Origin: an uncultured Actinomycetes bacterium
Lineage (GTDB): Bacteria > Actinomycetota > Thermoleophilia > Solirubrobacterales > Thermoleophilaceae
DNA length: 17,991 nucleotides
Assembly: GCA_946481495.1 (NCBI GenBank)
Contig: CAMLNW010000020.1
Location: 1-17,991 of the forward strand
Direction of reading: 5' to 3'
The translations under genes and the position numbers were made by a program. How positions within the stretch are numbered: the first letter of the stretch is position 1; each line of letters opens with the position of its first letter. Below are positions 1 through 8,293 of this stretch, piece by piece. The notes below the pieces were generated by a model. It ran no database searches. It was not told the origin of the DNA and saw nothing but the letters and a program-made list of their open reading frames with translations.

Positions 1-1
1 A

Positions 2-279
2 CGCCAGGTGCTGTTGCGGCATGTGCTGCGCAACTCGCTGATCCCGATCGTGACGCTCTGGGGGCTCGACTTCGGCGCTGTCGTCGCCGGCGGGGCGATC
101 CTGACCGAGACGGTCTTCGACCTCCAAGGCGTCGGCCAGTACGCGGCGGAGTCCGTCGGTCAGCTCGACGTACCGCCGGTGCTCGCGGTGACGCTCTTCG
201 GCGCGTTCTTCATCGTCGTGCTGAACACGATCGTCGACATCGTCTACGCGGTGCTCGATCCGCGGATCAGGGTCACGAC

Positions 280-283
<4 letters not shown>
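2..283 (+). CDS. DppB-type ABC transporter permease, C-terminal part (5' end outside window)
   Basis: This is the last 94 codons of an inner-membrane permease of the peptide/nickel (DppB/OppB) ABC importer family; the frame is open through the window edge. Two hydrophobic segments are visible: one containing WGLDFGAVVAGGAILTETVF, and one near VTLFGAFFIVVLNTIVDIVY. The protein ends in LDPRIRV, the typical C-terminus of DppB-like subunits (DppC-like subunits usually end differently, near LRDxLDPRL). The stretch LTETVFDLQGVGQYAAESV matches the family's cytoplasmic-loop region that contacts the ATPase. The stop overlaps the GTG start of the fused ATPase gene by 4 bases, so the two are one operon. 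A DppB-type rather than DppC-type subunit directly before the ATPase is not the commonest order; the partner permease is presumably upstream. Family call is firm; the substrate cannot be told. Confidence 0.85.
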
Positions 284-1953
<1,670 letters not shown>

Positions 1954-2066
1954 CGGCATAGGCATTCTGCCAGTAGGCGGTCTGGCCAATTCTCCAGCGC
2001 GTCGGCCGCAAGCGCGGGCGTCCTTCACATTGCACGGGATCTTGCGTCAAAAGTGGCGCAAACCGG

Positions 2067-2075
2067 TGCTATCTG
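2067..2075 (+). promoter_or_regulatory. Possible extended -10 promoter of the MFS leader RNA
   Basis: TG-C-TATCTG reads as an extended -10 element. The only -35-like hexamer, TTGCGT at 2042-2047, lies 22 bases upstream, which is too far for a normal pair, so this call rests on the extended -10 alone. It would start a transcript near 2082 that runs through the stem-loops and terminator before the MFS gene. Confidence 0.25.
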
Positions 2076-2164
2076 CCATGCTGCCCACGACAGGTTGCAC
2101 GAACTTGCCTACCCAAGCCAGTGCAAGGACGAGGGAATATCCCCACTCCAGGGAGGTACAGAGA

Positions 2165-2182
2165 ATGCCGTCACGTCGCTAG
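2165..2182 (+). CDS. Possible five-codon leader peptide (MPSRR)
   Basis: An ATG at 2165 sits 7 bases after GGAGGT (2152-2157), a six-base match to the Shine-Dalgarno consensus at ideal spacing; no full gene in the window has a site this good. It opens a five-codon frame, Met-Pro-Ser-Arg-Arg-stop, ending 21 bases before the terminator stem. An in-frame ATG at 2078 would give a 34-residue version, but it has no ribosome site and would lie upstream of the predicted transcript start. Short basic leader peptides ahead of terminators control macrolide-inducible mef and erm genes. That parallel is inference, and the peptide lacks the exact Arg-X-Arg motif. Confidence 0.35.
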   Translation: MPSRR

Positions 2183-2203
2183 AGCAGTAGAAATTGCAGT
2201 GTG

Positions 2204-2230
2204 GGGCCGCGCCAAGTGCGCGGCCCTTTT
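2204..2230 (+). terminator. Intrinsic terminator in the MFS leader
   Basis: A perfect 9-bp stem, GGGCCGCGC (2204-2212) with GCGCGGCCC (2218-2226) and loop CAAGT, is followed by TTTTCGTTT. It points in the MFS direction and ends 52 bases before that gene's ATG. It lies more than 250 bases after the ABC transporter operon, with a translated mini-frame candidate between. It therefore probably ends a leader or small RNA rather than the ABC operon, although it could do both. Confidence 0.85.
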
Positions 2231-2253
2231 CGTTTCCGGACCGCCTTGATCCG

Positions 2254-2280
2254 GCCGGCTGACTAGGCTGGCCAGCCGGC
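2254..2280 (+). repeat. Inverted repeat at the MFS gene start
   Basis: GCCGGCT (2254-2260) and AGCCGGC (2274-2280) are perfect 7-base arms around 13 bases, ending 2 bases before the ATG at 2283. The interval contains TAGGCT (2264-2269), a possible -10 element. The repeat could be an operator overlapping a second promoter, or an RNA hairpin against the start codon. No Shine-Dalgarno is visible here. Confidence 0.45.
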
Positions 2281-2282
2281 CT

Positions 2283-3560
2283 ATGCGAGAGACCTTCGAC
2301 CTTCTCCGCCACGAGCGGCGCGCCCGAATCTTCTTCCTGGCGCTGGCACAGTCGGCGCTCGGCACGGGCGCTGGCTACATCGCGCTGCTGCTAATCGCAG
2401 AGGCGCGCTTCGAGTCGCCGTGGGCGATCAGCCTCGTGCTGATCGCCGACCTGATCCCGGCGATGCTGCTCGGCCCGCTCTTCGGCGCCGCCGCCGACCG
2501 CTGGTCGCGCAAGCGCTGTGCCGTCATCGCCGACGTGGTCCGCGTCGTCGCCTTTGCCGGGATCGCGCTCGTCGACAGCTTCGCCGGGACGATCGCCTTC
2601 GCCGTGGTTGCCGGCATGGGAACCGGTCTGTTCACGCCGTCGGCGCTGGCCTCGCTGCCCAGCGTCCTCGACGACGAGCGGCGGCTGCCGGCAGCCACCT
2701 CGCTCTACGGCGCCGTCGCCGACCTCGGCTTCACGGTCGGACCCGCGTTCGCCGCGCTGATCCTGCTGTTCGGAGGGCCCGAGACGCTGATCTGGGTCAA
2801 CGCCGTGACCTTCGCCCTGTCAGGGCTCCTGCTGGCGCCGCTGCGCTTCGGGGCGGCGCCAGAGCGCGCTGACGGCGGCGTGCAGCCGTCGCTGTTCGCC
2901 GAGGCGCGCGAGGGCATGCGAGTGACGGCGGGAGCCTCGGCGATCCGTGTCGTCCTACTGGCGTCCGCGTGCGCGCTGTTCGGCGCCGGCCTGTTCAACA
3001 TCGCGGAGCTGTTCTTCGCCACCGACGAGCTCGGCAAGTCCGAGGCCGCGTTCTCGGTGCTGGTGACCTTCTTCGGCATCGGGTTCGTCTTCGGCTCGCT
3101 GGCGGGCTCCAAGGGCGGCAATGCGCCCTACCTCAAGCGACGCTACCTGGCGAGCCTGGTCGTGCTCGGCATCGGCTTCACCGCCACGGGGCTGAGCGGC
3201 AACTTCGTGGTGGCGCTCGGCACCTTTGCCGTCGCCGGCTTCGGGAACGGGATGATGCTGGTCTACGAGCGACTACTGATCCAGCACTCGTTCGGCGATC
3301 AACTCGTCGGGAGGGTCTTCGGCGTCAAGGACGCGTTGACGGCGTGGGCGTTCGCGATCGCGTTCGTCGCCGGCGGTGCGGTCGTCACTGCGCTCGGGCC
3401 GAGCGAGACGATCCTGATCGCGGGCGGCCTTAGCTTCACCGTCGCCGCTGTGGCGGCGGTCGCCCTGCGCAACGACTGGAAGGACGCCGACCCGGGGTCG
3501 GCAGCGCGCGGCGAATCTACGCGCCCCGCGACGGTGCCGCCGACGTCGCTGTCAGCCTGA
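2283..3560 (+). CDS. Major facilitator superfamily exporter, Mef-like (MFS_3-type)
   Basis: This 425-residue protein is hydrophobic throughout, with about 12 predicted membrane helices, and is a likely proton-driven exporter in the cytoplasmic membrane. The MFS motif A loop between helices 2 and 3 is present as GAAADRWSRKR (about 68-78). The preceding IADLIPAMLLGPLFG and following VIADVVRVVA resemble the macrolide-efflux (Mef) and enterobactin-exporter branch of MFS. The last ~30 residues are a polar, disordered-looking cytoplasmic tail. The ATG at 2283 has no ribosome-binding site and sits just after an inverted repeat, 52 bases after an intrinsic terminator. This implies either read-through from the leader or a local near-leaderless promoter. 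The gene converges on the HD-GYP gene with a 13-base gap. The substrate is unknown; drug export is inference from family resemblance. Confidence 0.85.
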   Translation: MRETFDLLRHERRARIFFLALAQSALGTGAGYIALLLIAEARFESPWAISLVLIADLIPAMLLGPLFGAAADRWSRKRCAVIADVVRVVAFAGIALVDSFAGTIAFAVVAGMGTGLFTPSALASLPSVLDDERRLPAATSLYGAVADLGFTVGPAFAALILLFGGPETLIWVNAVTFALSGLLLAPLRFGAAPERADGGVQPSLFAEAREGMRVTAGASAIRVVLLASACALFGAGLFNIAELFFATDELGKSEAAFSVLVTFFGIGFVFGSLAGSKGGNAPYLKRRYLASLVVLGIGFTATGLSGNFVVALGTFAVAGFGNGMMLVYERLLIQHSFGDQLVGRVFGVKDALTAWAFAIAFVAGGAVVTALGPSETILIAGGLSFTVAAVAAVALRNDWKDADPGSAARGESTRPATVPPTSLSA

Positions 3561-3573
3561 GTCGCGCGGCCGG

Positions 3574-4977
3574 TCAGACAGTCGCGCCGGCGTGCTGGGC
3601 GACCACGCCCTCCGCGAGCACCGCGCGGATGTCGTCGGCGCTGCTGTAGCTCCCACCCGGCTGCCAGCGCTCGACGACGCGGACCAGCGCCTCGACGGCG
3701 CGCGGGTCGAACTGCGTGCCGGAGTTCTCGGTCAGCTCGGCGACCGCCGCCTCCTGCGACATCGCGGGGCGGTAGATGCGGTCGGTGGTCATCGCGTTGT
3801 ACGCGTCGCAAGTGAAGACGATCCGGGCCGCGAGCGGGATCTGCTCGCCCTTGAGGCCGTCGGGGTAGCCCTTGCCGTCCCAGCGCTCGTGGCAGGAGCG
3901 GACGATCTCGCCGACCGAGCCGAGCAGCCCGCCGACGCGGTCGAGCATGTACTGGCCCTCGATCGTGTGCTTCTTCATCACCGCGAACTCTTCGTCGGTG
4001 AGCTTGGCCGGCTTGTTGAGGATCTCCTTCGGGATCGCGATCTTGCCGACGTCGTGCAGCATCGCCGCGAACTCGAGCGTCTGGCGGTCGCGCGGGTCGA
4101 CCTTCATCTCCTCGGCGACGGCGTGCGCGAGGTCGACGACCGAGCGGCTGTGGTCGGCGGTGTACTGGTCGTCGAACTCGACGACGTCGGAGAGCAACAT
4201 CACGGTGCCGCGGTACGCGCGCTGCAGCTCGAGCGCCTTGGCGTAGCGCTCGCTGCGCTCGCGTGCGAAGACCTCGAGCATCCAGATGAACGGAGCGATC
4301 GCCAGCAGTGCCCACGAGTGGCCGACGGCGACCAGCGACACCGCGATCGCGACGGGGGTCAGCATCGCGTCGAACTGCGCGACGCCGACGTAGTCGCGCC
4401 AGATCTCGCGGAACGGGATGTGGTCGGTGAAGGGGAGGCTGTCGAGGATGCGGCCGCGCACCGTGGCCCAGGCGACGTCACCGGCGATCTGGGCGGCAAA
4501 CGCGACGGCGTAGGCGCCGACGGCCGCGATCTCGGGCTCGCCGGGAGCCAGCGCCGCGAGTGCCAGGACGGGACCGATGCAGAACCAGGAGTCAGCGAAG
4601 CAGCTGACCCAACGATCGCGGTGCCAGCTGCGCTCGAGGAAGTCCGGCAGCTGCGCGAGCAGGGCCGCGACGACGACGACTACCGGTACCAGCGACAGTG
4701 GCAGCAGCAGCAGGGTTGGGATGAACGCGAGCTGCTCCGGCGTGACGTAGGTGCTGCCGAACTCGAAGCGGACGCGCGAGACGAGCGCGTAGCCGGCGAT
4801 CAGCCCAGCGATCAGCAGCGGGTCGACGCTGCGCTCGTTAGGCAGGAAGAGCGCGATCGCCGCTACGACCGCCACGAAGGCGGTTGCGGACAGGGCATTG
4901 ACGACCCGCTCGCGGCGGGACATCTGGCGCCGGCGGCGCTCGCGCGCCTCACCGACCAGCTGCTCGGCTAGCAACAT
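3574..4977 (-). CDS. Membrane-anchored HD-GYP domain protein (probable cyclic-di-GMP phosphodiesterase)
   Basis: This 467-residue protein has a hydrophobic N-terminal sensor half (several membrane helices between about 28 and 235, of no family I recognise) and a cytoplasmic HD-GYP domain (about 255-440). The domain has DHS (His276), the metal-binding MLHDVGK (His308-Asp309), KHTIEGQYML, HERWDGKGYPDGL at 363-375, and DAYNAMTTDRIYRPAM at 391-406. All the usual HD-GYP catalytic and GYP residues are there, so it should hydrolyse cyclic di-GMP. The ATG at 4977 is the first start after an in-frame stop. An internal ATG at 4921-4923 (codon 19) would remove a basic Arg-rich N-terminus; neither has a ribosome site. 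It is transcribed away from alaS and stands alone. A role in controlling the nearby pilus motors is possible but only inferred. Confidence 0.88.
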   Translation of the reverse strand: MLLAEQLVGEARERRRRQMSRRERVVNALSATAFVAVVAAIALFLPNERSVDPLLIAGLIAGYALVSRVRFEFGSTYVTPEQLAFIPTLLLLPLSLVPVVVVVAALLAQLPDFLERSWHRDRWVSCFADSWFCIGPVLALAALAPGEPEIAAVGAYAVAFAAQIAGDVAWATVRGRILDSLPFTDHIPFREIWRDYVGVAQFDAMLTPVAIAVSLVAVGHSWALLAIAPFIWMLEVFARERSERYAKALELQRAYRGTVMLLSDVVEFDDQYTADHSRSVVDLAHAVAEEMKVDPRDRQTLEFAAMLHDVGKIAIPKEILNKPAKLTDEEFAVMKKHTIEGQYMLDRVGGLLGSVGEIVRSCHERWDGKGYPDGLKGEQIPLAARIVFTCDAYNAMTTDRIYRPAMSQEAAVAELTENSGTQFDPRAVEALVRVVERWQPGGSYSSADDIRAVLAEGVVAQHAGATV

Positions 4978-5033
4978 CGTCCAGTCATGTTCAGGGCCAA
5001 AGCGGCTGTGGGGCTACTTTGGAAAGCGATTGC

Positions 5034-5066
5034 AGAGGTTTGGGGTGGCAACCCTGCAGGACCTCT
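5034..5066 (+). other. Stem-loop in the alaS/HD-GYP intergenic region
   Basis: AGAGGT (5034-5039) pairs with ACCTCT (5061-5066). Inside, GGGT (5043-5046) pairs with ACCC (5051-5054) around a GGCA loop. The 235-base gap 4978-5212 otherwise holds a second hairpin at 5141-5158 and the alaS promoter. No U-run follows, so this is not a terminator, and I recognise no RNA family here. It may be an operator, an unknown leader element or chance. Confidence 0.3.
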
Positions 5067-5140
5067 ACAACGTCAATGCCGCCTAGGGGCCTATTTGCAG
5101 CAGGAATTGTCAAATGCTGAGCTATACGTCCTAGCGGGGC

Positions 5141-5158
5141 GCGCTCCTGCAAGAGCGC
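5141..5158 (+). other. Hairpin upstream of alaS
   Basis: GCGCTC (5141-5146) and GAGCGC (5153-5158) form a perfect 6-bp stem with loop CTGCAA. It lies about 40 bases upstream of the predicted alaS -10 element and so outside a leaderless alaS transcript, which would make it a DNA-level site if it functions at all. Confidence 0.25.
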
Positions 5159-5199
5159 TGCTAAGGGGCAGGCAGTGCACCGGAAGCTGCACAGGTTCT

Positions 5200-5205
5200 T
5201 AGACT
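5200..5205 (+). promoter_or_regulatory. -10 element of a probable leaderless alaS promoter
   Basis: TAGACT fits the actinobacterial -10 form TAnnnT and ends exactly 7 bases before the GTG start of alaS. A transcript starting the usual 6-8 bases after the -10 would begin at the start codon. No Shine-Dalgarno precedes the GTG, which fits a leaderless mRNA. No convincing -35 element is seen. Confidence 0.5.
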
Positions 5206-5212
5206 GCGTGCG

Positions 5213-7834
5213 GTGAAGGCAGCAGAGATACGCGAGCGCTACCTGTCGTTCTTCGAGGCGCGCGACCATCGGCGGATGCCGTCGGCGTCGCTGGTGCCCG
5301 CGAGCTACGACCCGAGCGTGCTGCTGACGACGGCCGGCATGCAGCCGTTCAAGCCGTACTTCCGCGGCGACGAGCAGCCGCCGGCGCCGCGCCTAACGTC
5401 GTGCCAGAAGTGCTTCCGGACGACCGACATCGAGAACGTCGGCCTGACCGCGCGCCACCTGACCTTCTTCGAGATGCTCGGCAACTTCTCGATCGGCGAC
5501 TACTTCAAGCGCGAGGCGATCGAGTTCGCCTGGGAGCTCGTGACGTCAAGCGACGGCTACGGATTCGACGCGGAGCAGGTCTGGGTTACCGTCTTCGGCG
5601 GCGACGAGCAGCTCGGGCTCGGCGAGGACACCGAGGCGGTCGCGTTCTGGCAGGCGATCGGCCTGCCCGACGAGCGGATCGTGCGACTCGGCCGCGACGA
5701 CAACTTCTGGCAGTCCGGCCCGACCGGCCCGTGCGGCCCGTGCTCGGAGCTCTACCTCGACCGCGGACTGGAGTTCGGCGCCTCGGACGACCGCCCGGGC
5801 GACGACAGCGAGCGCTTCCTCGAGTTCTGGAACCTCGTCTTCATGCAGTACGAGCTGCACGAGAGCGGCGAGCTGACCGAGCTGCCACAGCAGAGCATCG
5901 ACACCGGCATGGGGCTCGACCGGATGGCGGCGATCCTCCAGGACGTCCCGTCGGTCTACGAGACCGACCACTTCCGGCCGCTGATCGAGTTCGGCGAGCA
6001 GCGCTCGGGCCGCTCCTACGGCGACGACTTCGCGACGACGCGCGCGCTGCGCGTGCTTGCCGACCACGGCCGCGCGGCGTCGTTCCTGATCGCCGACGGG
6101 GTCGTGCCGTCGAACGAGGACCGCGGCTACATCCTGCGCCGCATCCTGCGCCGTGCGATCCATCAGGGCCGCGTGCTCGGGATCGCGCAGGGCTTCCTGC
6201 CCGAGCTCTGCGAAGTGGTCGTCGACTCGATGGGCGACGTCTACGACGATCTGCGTGGCGAGCGCGACACGATCCGGCGCTGGACCACCGCCGAGGAGGA
6301 GGGCTTCGGCCGGACGCTCGCCAACGGCCAGAAGCTGCTCGAGGAGCTGATCGCCTCCGCGCGCGAGCAGGGATCGACGGAGATCGCTGCCGCAGATGCC
6401 TTCAAGCTGCACGACACCTACGGCTTCCCGTTCGAGCTGACCCAGGAGCTGCTCGGCGAGCAGGAGCTGACCGTCGACGCCGCCGGCTTCGAGACCTTGA
6501 TGGACGCCGCGCGCGCGACCGCCCGCGCGGGCGGTCGCGAGACCGGCAGCGACGACGCCGATCGCATCGCCGAGCTGATCCGCGGCGCCGGCTTCGAGAC
6601 GAACTTCGTCGGCTATGAGCGGACCGACGCGGACACGGTGGCGCGTTCGGTCGAGCGCGTCAACGGCAGTCTGCTGGTCAAGCTCGAGGACAGCCCGTTC
6701 TATCCCCAGGGCGGCGGCCAGGTCTCCGACAGCGGCTTCGTCGAGACACCGACCGCGCGGGCGCGCGTGGTCGACGTGCTGCGCGTCGGTAGCGACCAGG
6801 CACTCACCGTCGAGCCCGTCGAAGGTGAGATCGTCGCCGGTGACGCCGTGCGCGCGGTGGTCGAGCGCGGCGAGCGGCTGGCGACGATGCGCAACCACAC
6901 CGCGACACACCTGCTGCACGCTGCGCTGCGCGAGCGGCTCGGCACCCACGTCCGCCAGGCCGGCTCCTACGTCGGACCGGACAAGCTGCGCTTCGACTTC
7001 ACCCACGGCGAGCGGCTGTCGACCGACGATCTGCGCTTCGTCGAGCAGCGCGTCAACGGCTGGATCGCCGACGGGCTGGCGGTCCGCGCGATCGAGACGA
7101 CGCTCGACGAGGCCCGCTCGCTCGGCGCGATGGCGCTGTTCGGCGAGAAGTACGGCGACTGGGTGCGGATGGTCGAGGTCGCTGACGTCTCGCGCGAGCT
7201 CTGCGGCGGCACGCACGTCGCCAGCACTGCTGAGATCGGCCTCTTCCACGTGACGACCGAGACGTCGTCGGCGTCGAACGTACGCCGGATCGAGGCCGTC
7301 ACCGGTCCCGGCGCGACCGAGCTGTTCGAGCAGCGCACGCAGCGACTGCGCGAGCTGTCGGCGCTGCTGAAGGCGCCTGAGCAGGACTTGACGCGTGCGG
7401 CCGAGCGGCTGGCCGAGCGGGCGAAGGAGGCGAAGCGCAAGCCGGCTGGCGGAGACACCGGCGCCGAGCTCGACACGCTGATGGCTGCGGCCGAGGATGT
7501 TGGCGGCGTCAAGGTCGTGACGGCGGTCTCGGTGACGGCCGGCGACGGCAAGGCGCTGCTCGCGCTGTCGGACCGCGTGGCGCAGAAGCTTGGCGACGCG
7601 GCGGTGGTGCTCGGCGCGAATCTCGACGGCAAGGTCCAGCTTGTCGTCCAATCGACTCCCGGCGCGGTCCAGCGCGGCGTCAAAGCCGGTGAGATCGTCC
7701 GTGTTGCCGCCGAGGTCGTCGGCGGCGGAGGCGGCGGGCGCGACACGATGGCCCAGGCCGGTGGCCGCCATCCTGAGCGGCTCGACGACGCGCTGGCGAC
7801 TGCCCGCGAGGCGATCGCGCAAGCGCTCTCATAG
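5213..7834 (+). CDS. alaS: Alanyl-tRNA synthetase
   Basis: This cytoplasmic enzyme charges tRNA-Ala and hydrolyses mischarged Ser- and Gly-tRNA-Ala. At 873 residues it has the full family length (E. coli 876). The class II catalytic core shows TTAGMQPFKPYF (39-50), motif 2 around RHLTFFEMLGNFSIGDYFK (81-99), GPTGPCGPCSE (169-179) and motif 3 GMGLDRM (232-238). The editing domain has both zinc-binding halves, HTATH (His562, His566) and CGGTH (Cys664, His668). The C-terminal C-Ala domain ends in a glycine-rich loop followed by RDTMAQAGG. The GTG start gives the standard N-terminus and sits 7 bases after a TAGACT -10 element. It heads the run alaS-ruvX-mltG-aroE, with a 66-base gap before ruvX. 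Nothing is missing or broken. Confidence 0.98.
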   Translation: MKAAEIRERYLSFFEARDHRRMPSASLVPASYDPSVLLTTAGMQPFKPYFRGDEQPPAPRLTSCQKCFRTTDIENVGLTARHLTFFEMLGNFSIGDYFKREAIEFAWELVTSSDGYGFDAEQVWVTVFGGDEQLGLGEDTEAVAFWQAIGLPDERIVRLGRDDNFWQSGPTGPCGPCSELYLDRGLEFGASDDRPGDDSERFLEFWNLVFMQYELHESGELTELPQQSIDTGMGLDRMAAILQDVPSVYETDHFRPLIEFGEQRSGRSYGDDFATTRALRVLADHGRAASFLIADGVVPSNEDRGYILRRILRRAIHQGRVLGIAQGFLPELCEVVVDSMGDVYDDLRGERDTIRRWTTAEEEGFGRTLANGQKLLEELIASAREQGSTEIAAADAFKLHDTYGFPFELTQELLGEQELTVDAAGFETLMDAARATARAGGRETGSDDADRIAELIRGAGFETNFVGYERTDADTVARSVERVNGSLLVKLEDSPFYPQGGGQVSDSGFVETPTARARVVDVLRVGSDQALTVEPVEGEIVAGDAVRAVVERGERLATMRNHTATHLLHAALRERLGTHVRQAGSYVGPDKLRFDFTHGERLSTDDLRFVEQRVNGWIADGLAVRAIETTLDEARSLGAMALFGEKYGDWVRMVEVADVSRELCGGTHVASTAEIGLFHVTTETSSASNVRRIEAVTGPGATELFEQRTQRLRELSALLKAPEQDLTRAAERLAERAKEAKRKPAGGDTGAELDTLMAAAEDVGGVKVVTAVSVTAGDGKALLALSDRVAQKLGDAAVVLGANLDGKVQLVVQSTPGAVQRGVKAGEIVRVAAEVVGGGGGGRDTMAQAGGRHPERLDDALATAREAIAQALS

Positions 7835-7900
7835 ACCGATGAAGAATCTTTGGCGCTCCAACCCCCAAAAGGCTTCGCCGGCGACTCGGTGGGCGACGTG

Positions 7901-8293
7901 ATGCGCGTATTGGCGCTCGACCACGGCGAGGCCCGCTGCGGTTGCGCGGTCTCCGACCCGTCGGGGACGCTGGCGACGCCGCTGGCGATCGTCGAGCGGC
8001 CGGACAGCCGCAAGGGTCTGGCGAGGATTGCCGTACTAGCCGACGAGCTCGGCGCCGAGCTCGTGGTCGTGGGGCTCCCGCTGACGCTGGCGGGTGAGGA
8101 GGGCGAGCAGGCCAGCGAGGCGCGTGCGTTCGCCGAGATCTTGAAGCGCCGCCTCCAGGTCCCGGTCGATCTCTACGACGAGCGCCTGACCACCCGGATG
8201 GCTGCCGCGACCGGCGGGCAGGCGGACGAGGACTCGGTCGCCGCCGCCCACCTGCTCGAGAGCTACCTCGCGGCCCAGGGGGCCGGCGCGTGA
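7901..8293 (+). CDS. ruvX: RuvX/YqgF-type Holliday junction resolvase-like nuclease
   Basis: This 130-residue RNase H-fold protein belongs to the YqgF/RuvX family, implicated in 16S rRNA 5'-end processing and in resolving Holliday junctions. The N-terminal strand LALDHGEARCGCAVSD carries the first acidic residue (Asp7). GLPLTLAGEEGEQA (58-71) and DERLTT (93-98) are family signatures, and EDSVAAAHLLESYL (110-123) supplies the C-terminal acidic residue. I chose the ATG at 7901 because it gives the standard N-terminus and a weak GGTGGG lies upstream. An in-frame TTG at 7850 would add 17 unrelated residues. The stop overlaps the mltG GTG start by 4 bases. The alaS-ruvX-mltG order is widespread in actinobacteria. 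Confidence 0.93.
   Translation: MRVLALDHGEARCGCAVSDPSGTLATPLAIVERPDSRKGLARIAVLADELGAELVVVGLPLTLAGEEGEQASEARAFAEILKRRLQVPVDLYDERLTTRMAAATGGQADEDSVAAAHLLESYLAAQGAGA

Larger units (their letters stand above)
2082..2233 (+). ncRNA. Candidate structured leader RNA (attenuator) of the downstream MFS exporter gene
   Basis: This stretch of the 329-base gap has features of a regulatory leader. A stem-loop is formed by TTGCAC (2095-2100) with GTGCAA (2121-2126), continued after a 3x3 internal loop by CTTG (2104-2107) with CAAG (2114-2117). A small hairpin GGG-AATAT-CCC lies at 2133-2143. A strong Shine-Dalgarno and five-codon frame follow at 2152-2182, and a perfect intrinsic terminator at 2204-2230. 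CCCCAC (2141-2146) can also pair with GTGGGG (2201-2206), which would take up the first three G of the terminator stem, so two exclusive folds are possible. It matches no riboswitch class I know. It could instead be an independent small RNA. The 5' end is a guess. Confidence 0.4.

Noticed and set aside
2078..2182. A 34-codon frame in the MFS leader.
   Set aside because: It has no ribosome site, mixed codon use and a start upstream of the likely transcript start. Only its last five codons sit behind a good Shine-Dalgarno.
5042..5054. GGGGTGGCAACCC resembles the T-box core (GGGTGGNACC), upstream of a tRNA synthetase gene.
   Set aside because: The UGGC bulge would not match tRNA-Ala, whose discriminator base is A. 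There is no terminator or Shine-Dalgarno sequester, and the alaS promoter lies downstream of it.
5546..7822. Minus-strand open frame of 758 codons over alaS.
   Set aside because: It is a compositional shadow of alaS with no recognisable motifs.
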